From: PALSA-693 sp963834725
GTDB taxonomy: Bacteria; Actinomycetota; Acidimicrobiia; Acidimicrobiales; Palsa-688
DNA: 64,000 bases
Assembly (NCBI GenBank): GCA_963834725.1
Contig: CAWICN010000001.1
Coordinates: 4,464,001-4,528,000, forward strand
Reading direction: 5' to 3'
Positions 9,358 through 17,542 of this stretch are shown here, piece after piece (position 1 is the first letter of the stretch; each line of letters begins with the position of its first letter). The notes beneath the pieces are model-generated. The model had not been told where the DNA came from. It made no database searches and saw nothing but the letters and a program-made list of their open reading frames with translations. The position numbers were made by a program, and so were the translations under genes.

Positions 9358-9720
9358 TCAGCCCAGCGCTCCTCGGGACAACAGCTCGATGTTGATGGCC
9401 GAGATCTCCTCCAGGGCTTCTCGGACCCGGCCCGAAATGGCCGCCCCCGCTCGCACCGCGTCGGCGGCTGCGGCGGGCACGTATAGGGTTCGGGTGCGGC
9501 CCTCTACTCTGGGCAGGACCACGTAGGTGTATGGGCCGTGCAGTTCGCCAGTGGCGCATCGGCATCCCTCCTTGCCGCATCGTCGACCCTGTTCGACCAC
9601 CGAACCGGAGATGAGCTGTTCCACGTCGGGCAGCGAGCGGGCCAGGCGTCGGCGCCGGGCCCGCAACTGCCGGACGGTCATCGAACCAAGATCGGAGATT
9701 GTCTTGTCTGGCATTGCCAT
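9358..9720 (-). CDS. DUF6788-like small protein of the serine-recombinase element
   Basis: A 120-residue protein. The core VVEQGRRCGKEGCRCATGELHGPYTYVV contains three cysteines in a GKxGCRC context and precedes GRTRTLYVPA. This matches my memory of a family of unknown function (DUF6788) often encoded beside serine recombinases or transposases. The N-terminus is a basic helix (TVRQLRARRRRLARSL). It lies between the DUF5372-like gene and the recombinase on the same strand with short gaps, so it is part of the element. A nucleic-acid-binding accessory role is inference. Confidence 0.65.
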   Translation of the reverse strand: MAMPDKTISDLGSMTVRQLRARRRRLARSLPDVEQLISGSVVEQGRRCGKEGCRCATGELHGPYTYVVLPRVEGRTRTLYVPAAAADAVRAGAAISGRVREALEEISAINIELLSRGALG

Positions 9721-9726
9721 ACAAGA

Positions 9727-10062
9727 TCATGACCGATCCTCCGGCGCAAGTCGTGGATGGCCCAAGGCGGCAACCACCTCGACCAGAGCGGCCACACCCT
9801 CCGGCCCGAAACGTTGGGCCAACACAGCATCTGGGCTCCGATCGGTCCAGCGGACCGGCAGCGTCACCCGCCGTGCCGGACCGGACTCGCACTCGCAGAC
9901 GAACAATCGACCATGCACCGGGCAGCGCCGTTCGAAGACGATCGGAAGGCGCTGGCCGGACAAGGGATGGAACGGATGAGTAACCACCAGCGAGTCCAAA
10001 GGTTCAAGACCTTTGGACGAACGGGTCTTATGACGGGATCGTTGGGAGGGCAGGCGGGTCAA
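9727..10062 (-). CDS. DUF5372-like small protein of the serine-recombinase element
   Basis: Up to 111 residues with the motif VVTHPFHPLSGQRLPIV, then CPVHGRLFVCE, then LPVRWTDRSP. The pattern resembles DUF5372 proteins found in actinobacterial elements with serine recombinases; function unknown. The listed TTG start at 10062 lies beyond the element boundary inside IS110 sequence, so it is not native. A GTG or TTG just before VTHPFHP (about 9980-9990) is more plausible. It is the first gene of the DUF5372, DUF6788, recombinase run. Confidence 0.6.
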   Translation of the reverse strand: MTRLPSQRSRHKTRSSKGLEPLDSLVVTHPFHPLSGQRLPIVFERRCPVHGRLFVCECESGPARRVTLPVRWTDRSPDAVLAQRFGPEGVAALVEVVAALGHPRLAPEDRS

Positions 10063-10810
10063 GAACGACTACCGCGACTGCTGCGATCTGCTGGATCGTA
10101 TGCGTCTGGGCAAGCTCCCCGAAGCGTGGATCGCCCCTCACGCCGTCCGGGAATTGAGAGAACTGGTCCGGTTCCGGGCCCGGCTGGTGATGCTGCGCAC
10201 CGGGCTGAAGGCTCAGCTCAAGACGGTGCTGGCCAAGCACGGGCTGCGCCCGCCGGTCAAGGACCTGTGGGGTGTGGTCGGCCCGGCCTGGCTGGACCAG
10301 CTCGACCTGCCCCGGGCGTACACGACCCGGGTCGAGTCCATCCGTGACCTGGTCGAGGTCTACGACCGCGAGATCGACATGCTCGAGCGGGAGATCCACC
10401 GCCAGCTCAAGGACCATCCCGGCTATAAGGCCATCCAGGCCATCCCCGGCGTCGGGCGGACCATCGCCGCCGTCATGATCGCAGAGACCGGCGACGTCAC
10501 ACGCTTCAAAAGCCCCGAAGCGTTGTGCAGCTGGGCCGGCCTGACACCCAAGCATCACGAGTCCGACACCAAGGTCCGCCGCGGGCGGATAACCAAGCAA
10601 GGCTCGAAACTGGTGCGCTGGGCGGCGATAGAAGCGGTGTCCAACGGTCGGGGCGGGCCGAAACTCAAAGCGGACTACCACCGCATCGCGGAGCGGCGAC
10701 CCAAGAATGTCGCCCGGGTCGCGGTGGCCCGCAAGCTCGTCATCATGGTCTTCTACGGGCTTCGCGACGGACACATCCGTTGCCTCGCCGAAGCCGAAAA
10801 GGCCGGATGA
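10050..10810 (+). pseudogene. IS110-family transposase, C-terminal fragment
   Basis: Continuation of the transposase begun at 3100. It opens RRVKNDYRD, which holds the remaining acidic residues of the DEDD site. It continues through KLPEAWIAP and a helical linker to the Transposase_20 domain: AIPGVGRTIAA, then SWAGLTPKHHESDTK with the conserved serine, then GSKLVRWAAIEA, ending AEKAG. No internal stop is seen. It is split from its N-terminal third by 6.7 kb. An internal GTG/ATG could start a C-terminal peptide without a complete active site. Confidence 0.88.
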
Positions 10811-11821
10811 CCCGGATCGGGCACAGCCAGGGCCCGCGTTCGTGTAACGGCATGACTCCCACCTCGGTGGCGACGTCGACTAAGTGATTGAACCCGCCTG
10901 GCTGTGGCCGCACCCCACCATGCGCCCCGAGCGCGAAGAGATGCCCGGCATCCGGATCACCGGCATGCCCACGCCCACTTTGATGGGCACTGGTGAGCGA
11001 CCCGCTGTGACCATCCGAACCGAACCAAGGAGTCCCATCAGCTGAACCCGTCGTGACCACTCCAGGCGTTGAGGCGACAAGCGAGTAGCCCACCGCCGGC
11101 CGGCCCTCAAGGGCGCTACGGTCCTCGGCTCCGCTGACGCTCCGCCTCCGGTCCTCGCGTCCCCTGCGGGGACGGCTTCGCCACCCTTGACCGCCGTCCA
11201 TCGGCAGGCTTGGGGGCGACCAGGAGGTCGATAGCACAGCTCTCGACTTCGCAGAAGCCGACAACCCCATGATCGAGGACCGACTTCAGCGCGCCCAAAA
11301 CTCACGCCGACCGCGGCTCACGTCCCTAAAACCCTTCCGGCTGCAAGCAAATTCCTACTTGACAGCAAGCGCTCTGTCAGAGATGCCGATCCGGGATGGT
11401 TATCCGGGTGATCCGGTTATCGGTTCGTCGACAGGTCTGCCCACCTGCCTGATAGCGATCTGACGCCCGATGCCGTTGGTGCGAACCGGAACGCTGACCA
11501 CTGACAGTGAGGTATGTCGCTCCTCGGGCCGTCCGGGGACTGTCAGCGATGGCGTTGTCTGTACGCCGAGACGGAGTTGGCGGGCATGCTCGGCATCTGT
11601 GGCTGACGACGAGGGGTAGCCAGGACCCCCTGGCCGGGGTCCTCAACCATTGTTCGTCCCTCACGGAGGGTCACGAGCGTCGCTGTCAAGCCCAGGCCCT
11701 TCGGGCGGCCTTCGGCCGGGCTTGGCTGCGACTGGCTGGGACGACGTCCTGCCGAAGTTCTTTGGCCCCCCGGCGAGATAGGTGCCCTCTGCAGGGAAAT
11801 GGGCTTCATCGTTCTCCGCGC
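10811..11821. other. Non-coding relic region between IS110 and the relaxase remnant
   Basis: About 1 kb with no convincing gene. It should contain the right end of the IS110 element. Several GC-rich hairpins are visible: AGGACCCC / GGGGTCCT around 11620-11645, and AAGCCC...GGGCTT around 11688-11727. These could be terminators or ends of lost elements. ORFs here are alternative frames without family resemblance. Confidence 0.45.
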
Positions 11822-12719
11822 TCATCCGTCTCGTGCCGGCGGTGGTGGTCCGTCATGGGCGGCGCTACATGCTGATGCCGGGCCGAGAAGGTTGGGATGC
11901 GGGGTGGGGTGGGATGACGGCGGGCGGGCGGGGCCGGGCAGCGGGGTCGACGGGCGTGGTGGGGCCGTTTGGATGCCGTCGAGGTGGTGGCGGTAGGCGG
12001 CCACGGTCCGGGTGAGCTTGTTCTTGGTGGTGGTGTGCTGGCTGGCCTGTTTGAGGGCGGCCCGCTCCTTGTCCGCCCGGGCGAGCAGTTCGGCGATGGT
12101 GTTCTCGACCTTGCGGATCTGGCTGTCGAGGCGGGTGGCTTCGGGTAGATAGTGGGTCTGTCGGCGTTGGCTGGCGTTTTCCTGCCGGCTGGACCAGGTG
12201 GCGGCCTGTTTGGTGGCGGCCCGCCGTTGCCGCCCACCGGGCGGCGTGCTCGGCCTCCCAGCGGGCCTGCCTGCCCGCTCGCTCGGCTTCGGACAGGTCA
12301 CGTACGGCTCTTCCGGCGTCGGTGTCGTGGTAGAGGCCCCGGCCGTGGTCGAGGTCGGCTCGTTGCTGTCGGACCCGTTCGAGTTGGCGGCGGGCTTGGT
12401 CGATTGCCTCCCGGCGATCTGGGCGGCGGAGCTCGGCTAGCGCTTTGGCGGTGATGGCCGATTCGGCGGCCACCACGGCGGCGAGGCGTATCTGGTGTTC
12501 GGGTGTCGTCCTGTCGGGTGGGTCGACGCCTGGTTGCTGGCGGGCGGGCCGGCCGGTGTCGATGGCCCAGGTCGGGGCTCTCCGCTGCGACCAGTCCCGG
12601 CTCAGGTCCTCGACCACCTGAGCGGCCTCGTCGGCGACGGTCCAGACGTGGGTAGACTGCCGGGCTCGGCTCATGGCCACATAGGCGAGCTCCCGGCCGC
12701 CGCCGTCGACGTAGAGGTG
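11822..12719 (-). pseudogene. Conjugative relaxase/helicase (TraA/TrwC-like), C-terminal fragment with frameshift
   Basis: The reading starts GGGRELAYVAMSRARQSTHVW, the UvrD-type helicase motif VI found at the end of MobF relaxases. It continues DEAAQVVEDLSRDWSQR and WAIDTG, then a coiled-coil tail. Near 12225 the coiled coil continues in another frame (ATKQAATWSSRQENAS through AAYRHHLDGIQ), so a single-base shift has occurred. The relaxase catalytic domain and most of the helicase are absent. It is evidence that a conjugative element once occupied this site. The fragment is fused in frame to a RelA/SpoT-like fragment. Confidence 0.75.
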
Positions 12720-13125
12720 CGTGTGGAACTGGATCTCGAAGCGCCGACGGTCCCCCGTGACGAGTCTGACGTTGATGCCGCGGTATCCGGGCCCTCTCCA
12801 CCGGTTGCGTTCCTCGACGACCGTCACATCACGCCGCTGGAGGACAGTGATGACCGCCTCGCGAACGACCATGTAGCGGTCCGCATCGGACACGACTGTG
12901 TACCGAAGGACGTCGTAGAGCCCCTCAGCTGCATCGGCAAGGGTCTTGTCGGGATTGATAGCGATCGTGTCACTCAGCTTCCGCTCAACCGACGCCAGCT
13001 CCTTGATGCAGTTGTCCAGGCCGACGATCGCACCCCCCGGCCTCGCACGAGATCGGTCACCGCGGGGTCGTCGAGCTCGGCTCCAGCGACCAGGCGCCGC
13101 GCCGTCAGGTCCAGCTCATCATCCA
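12720..13125 (-). pseudogene. RelA/SpoT-like nucleotidyltransferase fragment, frameshifted and fused to relaxase remnant
   Basis: From ATG 13125 the frame reads MDDELDLTARRLVAGAELDD. It then shifts in a run of C at about 13030-13036 to the frame reading LDNCIKELASVERKLSD, GLYDVLRYTVVS, RNRWRGPGYRGINVRL and RFEIQFHT. The RYT...RGINVRL...FEIQFHT pattern resembles RelA/SpoT synthetase-fold proteins, including toxin-like versions in mobile elements. After FEIQFHT the frame passes directly into relaxase sequence, so a deletion joined two genes. Function is presumably lost. The family assignment is from motif pattern only. Confidence 0.55.
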
Positions 13126-13278
13126 TGGAATTGCTGGGCAACACGACCGATCAGCCGACGCTGTCGTTCCGGGCAGCCGTCCGTTTCCTCCCCCACACAA
13201 CGGAAGACCACGGTCAACAGCGGTTTCCGCCGGTACAAAGAAGTAGGCCCTGACCAGCGCATTTTCGCTGATCAGGGC

Positions 13279-13353
13279 TGGTGCCCTCGGCAGGATTCGA
13301 ACCTGCGCACCCGGCTCCGGAGGCCGGTGCTCTATCCCCTGAGCTACGAGGGC
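13279..13353 (-). tRNA. tRNA-Arg (anticodon CCG), CCA encoded
   Basis: On the minus strand the 7-bp acceptor stem GCCCTCG pairs with CGAGGGC, followed by A and CCA. The D arm has GCTC/GAGC. The anticodon arm is CCGGC-CTCCGGA-GCCGG with anticodon CCG. The T arm is GCAGG-TTCGAAT-CCTGC. All stems pair. Its 3' end faces the block of mobile remnants, the usual orientation for a tRNA used as an integration site. Confidence 0.96.
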
Positions 13354-13468
13354 CCTCGCCGTCAAGGTGAAAGAGTCTAGTCAGTGGAGCCGGCGACGGC
13401 CGGACGCCCGGGATGGCGCGGCGCCCGGCCGGCCGCGATCGAAGTAGCCCGGTATCGTCGTTCGCTGA

Positions 13469-14797
13469 ATGCTTCCCGACCCCGATGCGCAGTCCGATGA
13501 GGCGGCCGAACCTGCTGCCGCCGAACCCTTGCCCGTGCACCTGCTCCCGGACGAAGCGCGGATCGACGGGTCCGGCCGGCTGTCGATCGCCGGGGTCGAC
13601 CTGCTGGACCTTTGCCGGGACATCGGCACTCCCGTGTTCGTCTATGACGAGGAGCATCTCAGGCGCCGGTGTCGCGAGGCGGTGGACGCCTGGGGCGGTG
13701 CCGTGGCCTACGCCTCCAAGGCCTTCCTTTGCCGGGCCATGGCTCGACTGGTCCACGAGGAGGGGATGGCAATTGACGTGTCAACGGGAGGCGAGCTGCA
13801 CGTGGCCCTGGCCGCCGGGGTGCCAGGTTCCCGCCTGGTCATGCACGGCAACAACAAATCCGATGCCGAGCTGGCCCGGGCCCTCGAGGCCAGAGTCGGC
13901 CGGATCGTGGTGGACTCGTTTGACGAAATCGACCGGCTCGAGCGTCTGGTCCTGGCGGCGGACTGCCGCCCCGAGGTGCTGATCCGGGTCACCCCCGGCA
14001 TCGAGGCCCACACCCACGAGTACGTCATGACCGGCCAGGACGACTCCAAGTTCGGCTTCGGGTTGTCGTCTGGAGCCGCGGAGGAGGCTGCTGCCAGGCT
14101 CGGCCGCGCCGGCTCTCCCGTGGCGCTGGTCGGCGTTCACATCCATATCGGCTCACAGATCTTCAGCCTCGATTCCTTCGAGAAGGCGCTCGCCGCGCTG
14201 GCGGAGTTCTTTTTGCCGCTGCAGCTCGACGAGCTGTGCATTGGTGGCGGTCTTGGTGCACCGTATGTGACAGGAGAATCGGCGCCGTCGATCTCCGAAT
14301 GGGCTGCGACGGTTCACCGGGCCGCGAAAGCCAACGGCCTTGGGCCCGAGGTGCGCCTTACCGCCGAGCCCGGTCGCTCCATCGTGGCCGGCGCCGCGGT
14401 CACTTGCTATTCGGTCGGCACCATCAAAGAGATCCCGGGCGTGCGAACTTATCTGAGCGTCGACGGCGGCATGAGCGACAATCCCCGGCCGGTGCTCTAT
14501 GGCAGCGGCTACGAGGCCTTTCTCGTGCGGGCGACCGACGCCAACCGGCCCCGCCCGGTGACCATTGTTGGCAAACATTGCGAGTCGGGCGACGTGATCA
14601 TTCGGGACGGCCAGGTACCCGCCGACGTCACGATCGGGGACGTGCTGGCCACCCCCGTTACTGGCGCGTACGGTCATTCGATGGCCTCGACCTACAACAA
14701 GGTCCCGCGTCCGCCCGTGGTGTTCGTCCGCGATGGGACCACGCGAGTCGTGGTCCGCCGGGAAACCCTCGACGACTTGCTGGCCCTCGACGAATAG
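13469..14797 (+). CDS. lysA: Diaminopimelate decarboxylase
   Basis: PLP enzyme converting meso-diaminopimelate to lysine, the last step of lysine synthesis; cytosolic. 442 residues, normal length. The PLP lysine is K84 in YASKAF. The glycine-rich phosphate-binding region is GGGLGAPY (259-266), with EPGRSIVAGA at 300-309. Substrate-binding and catalytic Cys371 lies in KHCESGD. The first ~35 residues are acidic and unconserved. It heads a run with hom and thrC (aspartate family), as in other actinobacteria; a 104-bp gap precedes hom. Confidence 0.96.
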   Translation: MLPDPDAQSDEAAEPAAAEPLPVHLLPDEARIDGSGRLSIAGVDLLDLCRDIGTPVFVYDEEHLRRRCREAVDAWGGAVAYASKAFLCRAMARLVHEEGMAIDVSTGGELHVALAAGVPGSRLVMHGNNKSDAELARALEARVGRIVVDSFDEIDRLERLVLAADCRPEVLIRVTPGIEAHTHEYVMTGQDDSKFGFGLSSGAAEEAAARLGRAGSPVALVGVHIHIGSQIFSLDSFEKALAALAEFFLPLQLDELCIGGGLGAPYVTGESAPSISEWAATVHRAAKANGLGPEVRLTAEPGRSIVAGAAVTCYSVGTIKEIPGVRTYLSVDGGMSDNPRPVLYGSGYEAFLVRATDANRPRPVTIVGKHCESGDVIIRDGQVPADVTIGDVLATPVTGAYGHSMASTYNKVPRPPVVFVRDGTTRVVVRRETLDDLLALDE

Positions 14798-14901
14798 ACG
14801 AATAGGCGCGCCGGGCCGGCCGGGCCATAGGCCGTGGCTATCCCGCCGCTGGCCGTCCGCCGCCCGGACTGCGACGCCGGGACCCCACTACCCTCTCCGC
14901 C

Positions 14902-16278
14902 ATGGAGAAGACGTCGCTGCGGGTCGGCCTGCTCGGCTGCGGCCATGTGGGCGGGGCGCTGGTCCGGCTGCTCGTCGACGACGCCGATCGGATCGCGGCC
15001 CGCACCGGCCTCCATCTGGACCTCGTCGCGGTGGCGGTCCGGAGCCGATCCCGGGAGCGCGACGCCCCCGTCCCCAACGGCACCCTTACCACTGACGCGA
15101 GTGCTGTCGTTGCGGATCCCGCAGTGGATGTGGTGGTCGAGGTCATCGGCGGGATCGAGCCGGCTCGCACCCTGATCCTGACCGCGCTCAAGTCAGGCAA
15201 GCCGGTGGTCACCGCCAACAAGGAGCTCCTGGCCAATTGCGGAGCCGAGCTATTCGAGGCCGCCTCTCTCGCCGGCGTCGATCTGCTGTTCGAGTCTTCT
15301 GTGGCCGGAGGCATTCCTCTGATTCGTCCACTTCGGGAGTCTCTGGCCGGCGAACGCATCCGTCGGATCATGGGCATCGTCAACGGAACGACCAATTTCA
15401 TCCTGAGCCGCATGAGTGAGTCCGGAGCGGGTTATCACGACGCCCTGGCCGAGGCTCAGAGCCTGGGCTACGCGGAACGCGATCCGACGGCCGATGTCGA
15501 GGGCTACGACGCGGCCGCCAAGGCCGCCATCCTCGCCAACGTGGCGTTCGGCGCCGGCGTCGTCGCGGGGGACGTCTATCGCGAAGGCATCGATGCGGTG
15601 ACGCCGGCAGACATCTCCGCGGCGCGCCACCTCGGGTATGCCGTCAAACTGCTGGCCGTTATCGAGCACGACGACGCCGACCCGGGCCATCAGCCGGCCG
15701 CGCTCGAGTCCGTGGCGGTTCGGGTCCATCCGGCGATGGTGCCGTTGACCCATCCGCTCGCCGCCGTCCGGGACTCCTTCAACGCCGTCTTCGTCGAGGG
15801 TGATGCCATCGGGGAACTGATGTTCCTCGGCCGCGGCGCCGGCGGAATGCCGACGGCCAGCGCCGTGCTCGGCGATTTGCTGGACGCCGCCCACAATCTC
15901 ACCACCGGGGGGGCAGGGCGCAGCGTTGCCCTTCGCCGCACCAGCGTTCGCCCCATCGACGACCTCCGGTCGGCGTACTATCTCACGCTCCAGGTGGCGG
16001 ACCGTCCTGGAGTCCTGCATGCCGTCTCCGGCGTTTTCGGACAGCATCGGGTGTCGATCCGTCTGATGGAACAGGAGGGGCTGCCCTCACCGGAGGAGTC
16101 GTCCGCGTCGGGCGGTGCCGGGTCGCAGGCCGGTCACCAGCCGGCCGGCTCCGGGGCCCGTCTGGTCTTTGTGACCCACCCGGCCTACGAACGCGATGTC
16201 CAGGCGTGCCTCCATGATCTTCGGAAACTGGATGTCGTCGAGCGCATCGGCGGCCTGCTGCGAGTCGTCGGACGGTGA
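14902..16278 (+). CDS. hom: Homoserine dehydrogenase
   Basis: NAD(P)-dependent reduction of aspartate semialdehyde to homoserine, the branch point to threonine and methionine. 458 residues. Rossmann motif GLLGCGHVGGALV lies near residue 9. VVTANKELLA and IMGIVNGTTNFIL mark the catalytic domain. An ACT domain (about 365-455) beginning DRPGVLHAVSGVFGQHRVSI is likely to give threonine feedback control, as known for the family. The ACT region carries a Gly/Ser/Ala-rich insertion (SSASGGAGSQAG) longer than usual. Its stop overlaps the thrC start (16275-16278). Confidence 0.96.
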   Translation: MEKTSLRVGLLGCGHVGGALVRLLVDDADRIAARTGLHLDLVAVAVRSRSRERDAPVPNGTLTTDASAVVADPAVDVVVEVIGGIEPARTLILTALKSGKPVVTANKELLANCGAELFEAASLAGVDLLFESSVAGGIPLIRPLRESLAGERIRRIMGIVNGTTNFILSRMSESGAGYHDALAEAQSLGYAERDPTADVEGYDAAAKAAILANVAFGAGVVAGDVYREGIDAVTPADISAARHLGYAVKLLAVIEHDDADPGHQPAALESVAVRVHPAMVPLTHPLAAVRDSFNAVFVEGDAIGELMFLGRGAGGMPTASAVLGDLLDAAHNLTTGGAGRSVALRRTSVRPIDDLRSAYYLTLQVADRPGVLHAVSGVFGQHRVSIRLMEQEGLPSPEESSASGGAGSQAGHQPAGSGARLVFVTHPAYERDVQACLHDLRKLDVVERIGGLLRVVGR

Positions 16279-17318
16279 GACCCGGTTGGCGCGGCGTCAT
16301 CGAGGAGTACCGGGCTTTCCTGCCCGTCGCTGCGTCCACCCCGGTCGTCACGCTCCAGGAGGGAGGGACGCCCCTTTTGCCCGCGACGCGGCTGTCGGAG
16401 CGGGTCGGGGCAACCGTCTGGCTGAAGCTCGAGGGGATCAATCCCACCGGCTCCTTCAAAGACCGAGGTATGACCGTGGCGATCTCGAAAGCCCTCGAAG
16501 AGGGAGCCAAGGCGGTCGTCTGCGGGTCGACCGGTAATACCTCGGCATCGGCCGCCGCCTACGCCGCCCGGGCGGGACTTACCTGCGCGGTGCTCATACC
16601 CGAGGGCTACATCGCGCTCGGCAAGCTCGCGCAAGCTCTGATCCACGGTGCCCGGGTGCTGCAGATCCGGGCCAACTTCGACGCCGCCCTCGACATCGTG
16701 CGTCAGCTCGGCAACTCGGCTCCTGTGACGGTGGTCAATTCAATCAACCCCTATCGCATCGAGGGCCAGAAGACGGGGGCGTTCGAGATCGTCGATGTGC
16801 TCGGCGACGCACCCGACGTGCAATGCATGCCGGTCGGCAATGCGGGCAACATCACCGCCTACTGGAAGGGCTACCGCGAATATCAGGATGCCGGGCGCCT
16901 GACCAGGCTTCCCCGGATGATGGGGTTCCAGGCGGCCGGGGCGGCTCCGATCGTCGCCGGGCACCCCGTCGAGGATCCCGAGACGATCGCGACCGCGATT
17001 CGTATCGGGCGGCCCGCGTCGTGGTATGGCGCCACAGCCGCCGCGTCGGAGTCGGGAGGCGCGATCTCGTCGGTCACCGACGAGGAGATCCTGGCCGCCT
17101 ATCGGTACCTGGCCCAGGAGGAGTCGGCGTTCTGTGAGCCCGCGTCGGCGGCGTCAGTCGCCGGATTGTTGAAAGTCGGTGTTCCTCCGGGCTCCACGGT
17201 GGTGTGCGTGCTGACCGGCCACGGGCTGAAGGATCCCGATATCGCCATCGGTCAGATCGCGGTACCGACGGCGGTCGATGCCGACGCCAGCGCCGTTCGC
17301 GCCGAGCTCGGGCTCTGA
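16275..17318 (+). CDS. thrC: Threonine synthase
   Basis: PLP enzyme making threonine from O-phosphohomoserine. 347 residues. The PLP lysine is K62 in TGSFKDRGM. The phosphate-binding GSTGNTSAS loop and the PVGNAGNITAYWKGY segment are typical. The GTG start overlaps the hom stop by four bases (GTGA), so translation is coupled. In many actinobacteria thrB (homoserine kinase) follows thrC, but here the next 224 bases hold no gene and rho comes next. Confidence 0.96.
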   Translation: MRPGWRGVIEEYRAFLPVAASTPVVTLQEGGTPLLPATRLSERVGATVWLKLEGINPTGSFKDRGMTVAISKALEEGAKAVVCGSTGNTSASAAAYAARAGLTCAVLIPEGYIALGKLAQALIHGARVLQIRANFDAALDIVRQLGNSAPVTVVNSINPYRIEGQKTGAFEIVDVLGDAPDVQCMPVGNAGNITAYWKGYREYQDAGRLTRLPRMMGFQAAGAAPIVAGHPVEDPETIATAIRIGRPASWYGATAAASESGGAISSVTDEEILAAYRYLAQEESAFCEPASAASVAGLLKVGVPPGSTVVCVLTGHGLKDPDIAIGQIAVPTAVDADASAVRAELGL

Positions 17319-17542
17319 CGCGGCCGTCGGGGCTCCCGCCCGGCGCGCCGGGTGGTTGCCGCTTGGAGGCCAGGGTGGCTACCATGGGGTGGTCGTCGTT
17401 GGCAATGCCACCGACGGTGCGCCGAGCCGGACACTCAGCCGGAGCGCACCTGCCGAACCCCCCTGTTGATTTCGCGGGAGTTACCCGGGTCCTGGCGGAC
17501 GCCTCCATCCACTGCAGCAGTACGACACAAACGAGGTAGCCC

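Larger units (their letters stand above)
3353..10049 (-). mobile_element. Serine-recombinase element inserted in the IS110 transposase gene (itself interrupted by IS21)
   Basis: A 6697-bp insertion carries, on the minus strand, a DUF5372-like gene, a DUF6788-like gene and a large serine recombinase gene. Both junctions show GG (3351-3352 and 10048-10049), as expected for a serine recombinase with a 2-bp crossover core. Removing one core copy plus the insert rebuilds the IS110 reading frame exactly. Without the internal IS21 element the unit would be about 3.05 kb. Its recombinase is broken, so it should not move unaided. Confidence 0.8.

Noticed and set aside
10880..11305. Minus-strand ORFs downstream of the IS110 remnant
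   Set aside because: No family resemblance, composition typical of random high-GC frames, no ribosome binding site.
11359..11364. TTGACA resembling a -35 box
   Set aside because: No -10 element at proper spacing and no gene downstream.
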